A stretch of 64,000 bases of DNA from Erythrobacter oryzae (lineage in GTDB: Bacteria; Pseudomonadota; Alphaproteobacteria; Sphingomonadales; Sphingomonadaceae). Under the pieces are notes generated by a model. That model ran no database searches and was not told the DNA's origin. It saw nothing but the letters and a program-made list of their open reading frames with translations. This document shows positions 56,761-64,000 of the stretch, in pieces. Position numbers and translations under genes: made by a program. Within the stretch, counting starts at the first letter, position 1; each line of letters opens with the position of its first letter. The stretch covers positions 701,631 through 765,630 of the forward strand of contig NZ_JASCXI010000003.1 of NCBI RefSeq assembly GCF_030271515.1. The letters are read 5' to 3'.

Positions 56761-57680
56761 GCGCTTACCCCATCGGCGGCAATCCGCGCCTGCTTCACGT
56801 CATTGTAGGTCCGCTTCTCGCCCTTCACCTTCCATTCGGACAAGCCATTGCTGTTGCGATCCAGCACGACGGCGGCAGCGGCTGATGGGCTGGAGAAGCT
56901 GTAGGGCTTCACGAACGTGTACCGGCCATCTGCACCGGGCTGAAGCACGCCTTGCCTGACCAGGTTGTCTTTCAACGCGCCATAGCTCTGTTGAACATAG
57001 CCGGTGTCTTTCAGTGCTTGAGAACCTTCCAGCACGACGAATTCGCCATCTTCCTCCACCGCCTGCGCCTGCACGCCGGACTTGTGGCGGATTTCGAAGG
57101 TCATCTCGCCGCTGGTGCGCTGCGCCACCGGGGTGGCCGTCTGCGTCACCGCGCGCGGCTGCGGCTTCAGCAGATCGAGCCCGACCACAGGCAGGATGAT
57201 TTTCAGATTGGCGAGGAACTGTTCCATGTTCGCCTGATCCGCCTCTGGCAGACGACGGCGCTGACCGGCGGGGCTGGTCCCGTTGTCGAGCGTGACGCGG
57301 TTCGCCTCGGTTGCCATCTGGATCAGCCGCGCTTCCAGATACTCCACATGTCCCTTGGACAGATCATCATCGCTGGTGGTGACGGCAATCGCCGTTTCCC
57401 AGAACTCCCGCTGCGCCGCGCTTTGTTTAATCCGCTCGCGCACGCTGTTTGCCGAGCCGATATAGGCGCGCGTGCCTCCCACCGCTTCCGCGTCCGGGCC
57501 GGAGAGGATGTAGATGCCCGTCCGGTCCAGCTCTGGCCGGGCGGTGAGTGCGGCGAAGGTGGTGCCGGTGGCGACGAAGGTGAGGCCGGTCCAACCATGG
57601 ATGGTCGCCTTGCGCAGCCCGGTGGGCGTGCCATCGACGAGGAAAAGCTGAATGGTGCGGCCAAAGATTTCAGCTGTCAT
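56757..57680 (-). CDS. GIY-YIG nuclease family protein with DUF4357
   Basis: 307 residues. A GIY-YIG domain lies at about 52-145: GIYILSG (55-61), RAYIGSANSVRERI (71-84) with a conserved Arg, and Glu in EYLEARLIQMA. A C-terminal DUF4357 domain covers about 230-300 (LEGSQALKDTGYVQQSYGALKDNLVRQGVL; FSSPSAAAAVVLDRNSNGLSEWKV). Genes of this type are often found inside type I R-M operons; their job is not established and could be an added nuclease or regulatory partner. Overlaps hsdM by 4 bp and hsdS by 4 bp. Confidence 0.9.
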   Translation of the reverse strand: MTAEIFGRTIQLFLVDGTPTGLRKATIHGWTGLTFVATGTTFAALTARPELDRTGIYILSGPDAEAVGGTRAYIGSANSVRERIKQSAAQREFWETAIAVTTSDDDLSKGHVEYLEARLIQMATEANRVTLDNGTSPAGQRRRLPEADQANMEQFLANLKIILPVVGLDLLKPQPRAVTQTATPVAQRTSGEMTFEIRHKSGVQAQAVEEDGEFVVLEGSQALKDTGYVQQSYGALKDNLVRQGVLQPGADGRYTFVKPYSFSSPSAAAAVVLDRNSNGLSEWKVKGEKRTYNDVKQARIAADGVSA

Positions 57681-59146
57681 GCATCGACCTCGTCAGTCTC
57701 GGCCAGCTCGTCAGCCACCGCCTCAATTTCCTCCAGCGCAGCGCGCAAATGGCCCAGGATGGCGGCAGCGATGTCGTCAGGTTCGGTCAGTCCTTCCTCG
57801 ACGACCTCTTCGTCCTCACGAAGCCAGCTGATATCAAGGTTATCATTGCGCTTGGCGATCTCTTCCCGCGTGAAGACACGAAAACGTCCGGTCTCGCCTT
57901 CATCCTTGCGCTTGGCGGTGCCGAGCGGGTCAGCGCCGTAGGCCTTGATGAATGGGGCAAAATCCTCAGCAGTCAGCACACGATTTTTGCCGAAATTGGG
58001 CATTTGGGCGCGCAGATCATAGAACCAGACCTGCTTCGTAGCCCCGACACGCTGCTCGGATTTCTTTGTGAGGAACATGACGTTGGTCTTCACACCCTGA
58101 GCATAGAAAATGCCGGTGGGCAGGCGCAGGATGGTGTGCACATCGCACAGGTCCATCAGCCAGTTGCGAAGATCGCGGCCCATATTATCTTCAAACAGAA
58201 TGTTGTCGGGAATGACTATAGCCGCCCGGCCACCGACTTTGAGGCCCCGTACGACATGTTCCATGAACGGCAGCGGACCTTTGCGCGATCCCGCCGTGAT
58301 CACAAAATCGTTGCGTGTGGTGCTTTCGGGAAACTTGTTGAACGGCGGATTGGTGAGGATGAGATCGGCAGGGTCGAACTTTTCGGCGTCTGCCGTCAGA
58401 GCGTCGATGCAGTCGATGGGCTGCTCAATCCCGTGGAGCAGCAGGTTCATTGTGTTGAGCCGGTGGGTGCCGGTGATCAACTCCGCGCCTTGAAAGGCAT
58501 TGTTGCGCTGGAAATGGGCCATTTCCGGGCTCAGTTTCATCAGATCATCAGTCTGGCGAAGGATAGCCCGGTGCGCTGAAATGAGGAATCCGCCGGTGCC
58601 TGCCGCAGGATCTTGAATGATCTCTCCTGCCTTCGGCTGTACCAGTTCAATGATGGTGTCGATTAGTGGGCGCGGGGTAAAGTACTGACCTGCCTTGGAT
58701 TTCCGCTCCGACGTGGTTTTTTCCAGTAGCCCTTCGTAGAGGTCACCCAGGCCGTCTTCTTCCGCCGCATACCAGTCCACATTGTCGATGGTGGTGATGA
58801 GTGACGTTAGCGCGGTCGCCTTGGTCAGCGACGTTTTCGCGTCCGTAAATACCTGATTGACGAGAGGGAAGTTGACCTTGGACTTATCGCCTAGGGTCAC
58901 CAAAAGTGTTCGGTAGAACTGAAGGCGCCCTTCGCCTTCCTTGGCCTTCAAAGCCTTCCACCGGTATTCTGCAGGAAGCCGCTCCTCGAGTTTCTTGCCG
59001 TCCCGCGACACCTCCTCCAGCATCTTTAGCAGCAAAAGGTAGGTCAGTTCGGTGACGTATTCGTAGTAGCTGACGCCGCCGCCCTGCAGGCTCTTGCTGG
59101 CGTTCCACAGCTTTTGAACGGTCTCACGCGCCCTAGGTCCGTTCAT
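57677..59146 (-). CDS. hsdM: Type I restriction-modification DNA methyltransferase
   Basis: 489 residues from ATG 59146 (MNGPRARETVQKLWNASK), which shares a base with the hsdR stop. N6-adenine methyltransferase: SAM motif DPAAGTGGFLISAHRAI near residue 185, catalytic NPPF in LILTNPPFNKFPEST near 265, and the N-terminal HsdM helical domain (LTYLLLLKMLEEVSRDG). It pairs with HsdS to modify target sites and with HsdR for restriction. Second gene of the six-gene operon. Confidence 0.97.
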   Translation of the reverse strand: MNGPRARETVQKLWNASKSLQGGGVSYYEYVTELTYLLLLKMLEEVSRDGKKLEERLPAEYRWKALKAKEGEGRLQFYRTLLVTLGDKSKVNFPLVNQVFTDAKTSLTKATALTSLITTIDNVDWYAAEEDGLGDLYEGLLEKTTSERKSKAGQYFTPRPLIDTIIELVQPKAGEIIQDPAAGTGGFLISAHRAILRQTDDLMKLSPEMAHFQRNNAFQGAELITGTHRLNTMNLLLHGIEQPIDCIDALTADAEKFDPADLILTNPPFNKFPESTTRNDFVITAGSRKGPLPFMEHVVRGLKVGGRAAIVIPDNILFEDNMGRDLRNWLMDLCDVHTILRLPTGIFYAQGVKTNVMFLTKKSEQRVGATKQVWFYDLRAQMPNFGKNRVLTAEDFAPFIKAYGADPLGTAKRKDEGETGRFRVFTREEIAKRNDNLDISWLREDEEVVEEGLTEPDDIAAAILGHLRAALEEIEAVADELAETDEVDA

Positions 59147-62100
59147 TACCCTGCCTCTTTCCAAATGCTCTCATTGAGGTCGCGAACGACCTGCTCCAGC
59201 TCGCCATTAAACACCCGGTCGATGCGTGGCCAGCCACCAAGCGAGGCAAAAGGCTCGGCATCGAACGCGGCTCGATCCACCACGATTTCAAGTTCAAGCT
59301 GGCGGCCGATCCGTTCGATCCACTTGCGCTGCACATCTGTCCAGTCTCGCTTCCGCAAGATTGCTTCAACAGCGAGGCGCACGCGTTCAGCATAGGGAAT
59401 GAGCGGGTCGCCAATCGCGGCCTGGCGAATGTAACCCACAATTGACGCTGCAATGTCCTGATTGGCGGTATCGGTCCACGCGCGCTTGATCTTGCTGTCG
59501 GTGAAACCCTCTGCATCGAGCGCGAGCCTGAGCTGACGCAATTCCTCGCGGGTCAGTTCTTGCGGGCGCTGGACGACGATCCGCAGCGCGGCAATCCGGT
59601 TGACGTTGTCACGGACGAATTGGGCAAACTTGTCGAGGAAGTCCTCCGGCCTGTCAGCGGAGCCATAGCCGCGCGTCACGCTGGTCACCTCGTCGGGGTG
59701 CTCCGATATCGGGAGCATGCGAGGCGTTCCGTCCTCGTTCGTCCAGTCGAGGATTGGACCGAGATTGGGTCGGTCGGCAGCCCAGATTGCCAAGTCAATC
59801 GGATCGCCTTTGACGAAGCGATCAAGGCTAGCTTCAGGCGTTTCGCCAGCTTCAATCTCAAACTTGGCCCGCGCCTCAGGCGACAGTTTTTTGAGCCGGC
59901 GACGCAGGCGGACAATGATTTGCTCGCGGACACGGTTCTTGTGCTCGGCATCACCGCGCCCCTGCAACTCTTCGAACAGGTTGGTCAACGTGAACTTGGG
60001 ATCAGCCGCGACCGGCTTCATGTCCGTCATGTTCTGGAGGTGCGCATAAAGATCAACCGCATCGAAAATGCGGAAGCCCTCCTTGCCGATCTCCGGGCAA
60101 AGACGTGTCGCGCGCCCCAGCATTTGCTCATAAAGGATGCGGCTATTCACCCGCCGCATGAACACGAGGTTCGTGATCTTGGGGACGTCGACACCGGTGG
60201 TGAGCAAATCGACCGTGACCGCGACCTTTGGCAGGGGATCATTGCGGAACGCGAGGATGAGATTTTCGATCTTGTCGACGTCGCCGGTCAAACGCTGGAC
60301 TGTTTCATCCTTCATCGGGCCATAGGCATCGCGAAAGGCGTCGCGCAGCTCCTTTACAAGAATGTCGGCATGCGCCTTCGAGACAGCGAAGATCAAGGTT
60401 TTGTCAGGATCGGCAGGGTCGATGTATTTGACCAGCTCCCGCGCAATTGCCCGGTTGAACGGAACCGTCACCACACTCTTGTTGAACTGCTCGACCTCAA
60501 ACCCGATTTCATCGGGCAGGGTGACGGTTTCCACCTGGCCCGTGCCGGGGTGGACAAAATCCACCGCTTCGTCGCGAACGAACTGGATACCGCCCTCCGA
60601 CAGCTTTGTGGCAATCCGGATTGGCGGCTCATGGTCGTTGAGGAAGCCGTCGACGACAGCTTCGCGGTAGGAATAGGTGAAGATCGGTTCGCCAAAAATG
60701 TCAGTGGTATGGAGCGCAGGGGTGGCCGTCAGCCCGATTTTGACAGCATCGAAATGCTCCAGCACGCGCCTGTATTTCGACACGTAGTCAGATTGGTCCC
60801 GGAAGCTGAGATCGCTGTCCGACATTTCACGATCCAGCAGGTAGCCACGATGGCATTCGTCGACGACCAGCAGATCATATTGATCAATCGGTGGCGCATC
60901 TTGGGCGCTCTCGGAATAGAGCACCCGGCGCACCAGGCCCTGAATTGTGCAGATATGAACGCGGGTGTCTTCATCCAGCGCAACATCGGCCAGACCCTTG
61001 ATGCCAAAGATGTCGGCGAACGCCTTTCCATTGACCACTTTGGTGGAGGTGAACTCGTCCTTTGTCTGGCGCCCCAGCGCGCTCCGGTCGACAACAAAGC
61101 AGACCCGGCGAAAGCGCTTTGCTGAAATCAGGCGATAGAGCATTGCGATGGCTAGTTTGGTCTTGCCGGTGCCCGTTGCCATAGCGACGAGCATGGCTTT
61201 GCGACCTTGGGCCAAGCCTCCCTCAACAGCCTCAATGGCATGACGCTGATAATGGCGAAGGGGGAAACCGAAGTCGAATGGCTGGGTCGCCAGCTCATGG
61301 GTGGCGGCTTTGACATCGACAGCAAGGCGCTCGATGAGCCCTTGCGGTGAAGGCCATCCGGCCAGAACTTCAGCCGGGTTGTTCGGGTCTCGCAGATCCC
61401 GCCGCCAGATGCCGGACAGAGCTTCAACCTGTTTGAGATAGGGCCTGCCGTTCGCCGAGAATGCAAACGGAGCCTTGAACACGTCCCACGGTCCGCCCTC
61501 GGCGAACTCCGATTCCTGCATGTGAATGTCCGACGCGTAGCGCTCAGCCTGGCGCAGCACGGCCATGACATTCTTGTTTCGGCGCTTGGCTTCTATAGTA
61601 CCGACAAGGGTCTTCCCGCAAAACAGGGCGTAGTCTGCCGGACCTGTCATCGTCGGCCATTCGGCAATGGCCCGGTTACGTCCTTTCACGGGTCTGGTAC
61701 CATTTGAGTATCGAAGCCTGGGAGTATCGGCCTCCCAGCCAGCATCGCGAAGCTGCTGATCTATCAGCGCGCGGGTGCCCGCTTCATCGAGGCTGATCTG
61801 CTCAGCAGCGTCGCGCGCAAGTTCAACGACGATTTCCGGCGCTGGTGCATCATCGCTTCGCGCGGACGCAAGTGCTGCTTTGAGCTGCGCCGATAGCTGC
61901 AGGCGTTCGCGCTCCGCATCCTCGGCCAAGGTTTCCCAGACCGCCCGCTCTTCGCGCTCGCTCGCGGCGATTTGCTCGGCAGAATTCCGCTTGGCGGCGG
62001 CTGTTTCGGCCTCTGCCCTCAGGCGCTCAGCTTCTGTCTGTGTTGCAACAAGCTCTGCTTTCAGTCGGCTCAGCTCTTCGATAAGTGGTGCGTTGGCATC

Positions 62101-62553
62101 GCTTGGCGCAGTTGGCGGCACGAACGGCCCAAGCTTCTCGGCCGGACGATGGAAGGTCCGGAAGTACCAGATTGACAGCTGCCGAGCCAACTTCAGTGAA
62201 TTGAGAGCCCCGGCATGGTCATCAGCCCCGCCATGCGCTGCCTCGTTTCCGGCGATGCGCAGGGAGTGGAACAGGTCCCCGACTTCACGCGGAAGGCTAC
62301 ACTCGAACTTCAGTCGCCTGAGCAGGTCAGCGAGATTGTCTGACGGAGAGACTTCCAACCCGAAGCGCGAGCCAGTCAGCTGTGCGATGAGTTCTGAAAG
62401 CTGCCTCAGCTTGATGAGGCATGTGTTGGGATCGTCGGCGAAGTAACGCTCAGCCAAGGCCCCAAGGCGGTAAGCCTGGGGCTCAAGCTTTTGTAGAAAT
62501 GCAAAATTCGAGTTTCCCCCGATCATGTATCCAACGTATCGCCACACCGTCAT
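59146..62553 (-). CDS. hsdR: Type I restriction endonuclease subunit R
   Basis: 1135 residues. The N-terminal about 140 residues form a DUF4145-like helical domain (LIKLRQLSELIAQLTG ... FHSLRIAGNEAAHGG), followed by a coiled coil (about 150-240). The nuclease core has the PD-(D/E)xK element GTIEAKRRNKNV near 320. The SF2 motor follows: Walker A MATGTGKTKLAIAML near 455, DECHRG near 565, LTATPALHT, and helicase motif VI region LGRATRLCPEIGKEG. It translocates and cuts unmethylated DNA with HsdM/HsdS. The start could instead be the ATG at 62526. First gene of the operon, promoter presumably in 62554-62660. Confidence 0.96.
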   Translation of the reverse strand: MTVWRYVGYMIGGNSNFAFLQKLEPQAYRLGALAERYFADDPNTCLIKLRQLSELIAQLTGSRFGLEVSPSDNLADLLRRLKFECSLPREVGDLFHSLRIAGNEAAHGGADDHAGALNSLKLARQLSIWYFRTFHRPAEKLGPFVPPTAPSDANAPLIEELSRLKAELVATQTEAERLRAEAETAAAKRNSAEQIAASEREERAVWETLAEDAERERLQLSAQLKAALASARSDDAPAPEIVVELARDAAEQISLDEAGTRALIDQQLRDAGWEADTPRLRYSNGTRPVKGRNRAIAEWPTMTGPADYALFCGKTLVGTIEAKRRNKNVMAVLRQAERYASDIHMQESEFAEGGPWDVFKAPFAFSANGRPYLKQVEALSGIWRRDLRDPNNPAEVLAGWPSPQGLIERLAVDVKAATHELATQPFDFGFPLRHYQRHAIEAVEGGLAQGRKAMLVAMATGTGKTKLAIAMLYRLISAKRFRRVCFVVDRSALGRQTKDEFTSTKVVNGKAFADIFGIKGLADVALDEDTRVHICTIQGLVRRVLYSESAQDAPPIDQYDLLVVDECHRGYLLDREMSDSDLSFRDQSDYVSKYRRVLEHFDAVKIGLTATPALHTTDIFGEPIFTYSYREAVVDGFLNDHEPPIRIATKLSEGGIQFVRDEAVDFVHPGTGQVETVTLPDEIGFEVEQFNKSVVTVPFNRAIARELVKYIDPADPDKTLIFAVSKAHADILVKELRDAFRDAYGPMKDETVQRLTGDVDKIENLILAFRNDPLPKVAVTVDLLTTGVDVPKITNLVFMRRVNSRILYEQMLGRATRLCPEIGKEGFRIFDAVDLYAHLQNMTDMKPVAADPKFTLTNLFEELQGRGDAEHKNRVREQIIVRLRRRLKKLSPEARAKFEIEAGETPEASLDRFVKGDPIDLAIWAADRPNLGPILDWTNEDGTPRMLPISEHPDEVTSVTRGYGSADRPEDFLDKFAQFVRDNVNRIAALRIVVQRPQELTREELRQLRLALDAEGFTDSKIKRAWTDTANQDIAASIVGYIRQAAIGDPLIPYAERVRLAVEAILRKRDWTDVQRKWIERIGRQLELEIVVDRAAFDAEPFASLGGWPRIDRVFNGELEQVVRDLNESIWKEAG

Positions 62554-63104
62554 TTAGACCACAGATTTCCGCAGTACCCGGCAATCGGGATAGTAATAAC
62601 TTCAAGCAGTTCAGAGCGCTACCCTGCCGGGCGACCTGCTCTATCCGCTGGCGCGGACCGGGCCTGTAGTCCCGGCCCATCTGGGTAACGATCAGGAGCG
62701 GGGGGAGGCGGAGCGGGAGGTTCTGGAGGACGCGCTCTGTCCCGCATGGCCTGTGGCCATGCTCCTGAGGGCGCGGTGTTCCTGAGCTGACCCGCAGGCG
62801 CTCTTGCCTCTTTCATTGCCGGACGCCCGCTGGCCCACTTGGCCCGCGCGCAGGGCGTCCGGCGGCTTCGCGCCGTGCAAGGGCGCCGTCTTTGTGCGGA
62901 TCGCTGCGGCGATCCTTTTGGGGGAAAGCCAAGGGCTTTGCCCTCTCGTTCCCAAACCCCAATCGACACCCCCGTGTGGCGGGCTTCGCCCGCTGGCCCG
63001 CGCCAGGGCATCGATTGGGGTTTTCCCTCCCCCTCCCATCCTCGCCGGAAGGCAGAGCCGCATGCCGCGTGACGCTTGCGGCTTTGCCGGATGGAGTTTG
63101 GACC
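62554..63104. other. 551-bp gap between hsdR and the small island genes
   Basis: No supported gene. The hsdR promoter must lie at its left end. The right 280 bp hold a cluster of perfect inverted repeats listed separately. Simple codon periodicity is absent, and frames crossing it are repeat-driven. Confidence 0.5.
62744..63023. repeat. Cluster of four perfect inverted repeats
   Basis: Arms: GCATGGCC 62744-62751 with 62755-62762; CCGGACGCCC 62819-62828 with 62853-62862; GGATCGC 62898-62904 with 62909-62915, followed by TTTT; AAACCCCAATCGA 62954-62966 with 63011-63023, enclosing an inner GCGGGC/GCCCGC hairpin. This could be a structured leader RNA for the downstream genes, a terminator series or a replication/transfer site. 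Confidence 0.65.
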
Positions 63105-63293
63105 ATGGGTGACCTGATCTTGAATTATCGCGCATGCGGGGCCGAGTGCCGGGAGGACTGGCTGCGCATGCTGGCGCATGACAACGGCTTGCCGCTGGTG
63201 GCGGTGCAGCAATTGGCCGACGAGCTCGGCGAGCGCGAGGATTTCGGCGAGCTGGTACGGCTGTGCGAGTGCGGCGGGAGCATCGCGTCATGA
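63105..63293 (+). CDS. Small plasmid/island-type protein (62 aa)
   Basis: [20 protein letters not shown] with further residues [36 protein letters not shown]. Three Cys residues (11, 15 and two near the C-terminus) could bind metal or form a small zinc fold. The start at 63105 is chosen because of the coherent sequence and the 4-bp overlap (ATGA) with the next gene; the frame is open further upstream through the hairpin region. Function unknown; no family name can be given with confidence. Confidence 0.65.
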   Translation: MGDLILNYRACGAECREDWLRMLAHDNGLPLVAVQQLADELGEREDFGELVRLCECGGSIAS

Positions 63294-63673
63294 GCGGCGC
63301 TTTGCTGTCGCGCGCCGAGCGGATTGCGCGGCTCAATGATCTGGCGCGCCGCGCCATGGGGATTGCCTGCGTGGTGGTGGCGACCGAGGGCATTCGGGCC
63401 TTACCTGAGGCGGACCAGTCGCGGCTGCGCGAGCTGGTCGAGACCTTTGATGCCTTCACGCCGGACAATGATCCCTATGGCGAGCGCGACTTCGGTGCGA
63501 TCTGGCAGGGTCTGGACGGTGACTGGTCGGCCTCGCGGCCTGTCGATGTCGCCGTGACCGTGTTCTGGAAGATCGATGCCTATGACCGCGACCTGCGCTT
63601 CGGCAGCGAGAACCCTGCCGATCCTGCCGTAACCCGGCGGGTGCTGACCATCTTGTTGGCGAGCGAGTACTGA
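63290..63673 (+). CDS. DUF3768 family protein
   Basis: 127 residues. The stretch LRELVETFDAFTPDNDPYGERDFGAIW followed by VFWKIDAYDRDLRFGSENPADPAVTRRVLTILLASEY is the hallmark of DUF3768 proteins, common on alphaproteobacterial plasmids and islands. A domain of unknown function with no catalytic motif. Overlaps the upstream small gene by 4 bp. Its central 149 bp are duplicated 428 bp downstream. Confidence 0.88.
   Translation: MSGALLSRAERIARLNDLARRAMGIACVVVATEGIRALPEADQSRLRELVETFDAFTPDNDPYGERDFGAIWQGLDGDWSASRPVDVAVTVFWKIDAYDRDLRFGSENPADPAVTRRVLTILLASEY
63424..63572 (+). repeat. Direct repeat, intact copy (inside DUF3768 gene)
   Basis: 149 bp matching 63852-64000 at all but one base (G at 63495, T at 63923, changing Gly to Val). 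Confidence 0.95.
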
Positions 63674-63674
63674 T

Positions 63675-63878
63675 ATGGCTCGCCTGTCCCACACGGTGGA
63701 ACCGTCGCGCCTTTCTTTCGGCGCGTGGTGCCACACTACCGACAAGCAAATCGGCGAAGGCGATATTCGGGCCAGCTACAGCGCTGACCGCATCGGCATG
63801 GGGCAGCCCATCCGCAAGCCATTCCGATATAGTGGAGAGCTTTGGGTCTGTGCTGCGCGAGCTGGTCGAGACCTTTGA
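63675..63878 (+). pseudogene. Chimeric reading frame, probably a gene truncated by the duplication
   Basis: Starts with a coherent 57-residue N-terminus (MARLSHTVEPSRLSFGAWCH ... RYSGELWVC) immediately after the DUF3768 stop. At 63852 the DNA switches to the duplicated DUF3768 segment, and the frame reads it out of phase (AARAGRDL) to a stop. The N-terminus probably belonged to a longer conserved island protein whose 3' part was replaced. An assembly artefact is an alternative. Confidence 0.45.
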
Positions 63879-64000
63879 TGCCTTCACGCCGGACAATGAT
63901 CCCTATGGCGAGCGCGACTTCGTTGCGATCTGGCAGGGTCTGGACGGTGACTGGTCGGCCTCGCGGCCTGTCGATGTCGCCGTGACCGTGTTCTGGAAGA
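63852..64000 (+). repeat. Direct repeat, second copy of DUF3768 segment (runs off window)
   Basis: Begins at codon 46 of the DUF3768 frame without its 5' part and continues to the last base of the window, so the true length is unknown. Confidence 0.95.

Noticed and set aside
62554..63104. Several open frames on both strands across the hairpin cluster
   Set aside because: They are produced by GC-rich inverted repeats, give Arg/Pro-rich products and lack start signals.

Overview
The window is GC-rich DNA from an alphaproteobacterium, most likely Sphingomonadales and possibly an Erythrobacter relative. This rests on the RpoB/RpoC protein sequences, the TonB-dependent receptor, the Tricorn-type peptidase and the sphingomonad plasmid-type small genes. 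No rRNA or tRNA gene was seen.

Positions 1-7300, minus strand: a curli-type amyloid locus. csgF and csgG are followed by three very large curlin-repeat proteins (666, 508 and at least 577 residues, the last cut by the window edge), all with signal peptides. No csgE or csgD is visible. Positions 7579-9574, minus strand: a small membrane protein bracketed by two terminators, then rplL and rplJ with a candidate L10 leader and promoter. rpoB and rpoC lie about 3.3 kb away on the plus strand (12574-21147) with their own candidate promoter and a clear terminator. The usual rplJL-rpoBC cluster is therefore split. Between them are a PsiE-like protein, a peptide/DUF2975/XRE operon and a PRMT7-like methyltransferase.

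Positions 21323-40535: core and housekeeping genes. These are a membrane diguanylate cyclase, an unknown gene behind a possible Fur box, glutamyl-tRNA synthetase, a Tricorn-like peptidase, S-formylglutathione hydrolase, a TPR-sulfotransferase, a TonB-dependent receptor and an APC permease. A TetR/Rieske oxygenase/FAD oxidoreductase unit with a palindromic operator follows, then a translationally coupled M20 peptidase and amidohydrolase pair.

Positions about 40600-64000: an accessory island. Its left edge carries a tRNA-3'-end-like segment and AT-rich inverted repeats. In order it holds a solitary HipB-like regulator with its operator, an unknown helical-repeat protein with a thermonuclease, and an AbiEi/AbiEii toxin-antitoxin pair with a repeated operator. 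Next come an AlpA regulator and a mobilisation module (candidate oriT, RHH protein, TraD coupling protein, MobF relaxase-helicase, ArdC-like antirestriction protein). Convergent to that module is a six-gene operon in which every junction overlaps by 1 or 4 bases: hsdR-hsdM-GIY-YIG/DUF4357-hsdS-ptuA-ptuB. It reads as a type I restriction-modification system fused transcriptionally to a Septu-like ATPase/HNH pair. The right end holds a cluster of perfect hairpins, small plasmid-type genes and a partial direct duplication of a DUF3768 gene that runs off the window.

The most interesting items are the composite restriction/Septu operon, the trio of giant curlins, the split rplJL/rpoBC arrangement, and the regulatory palindromes in front of toxin-antitoxin and catabolic genes.
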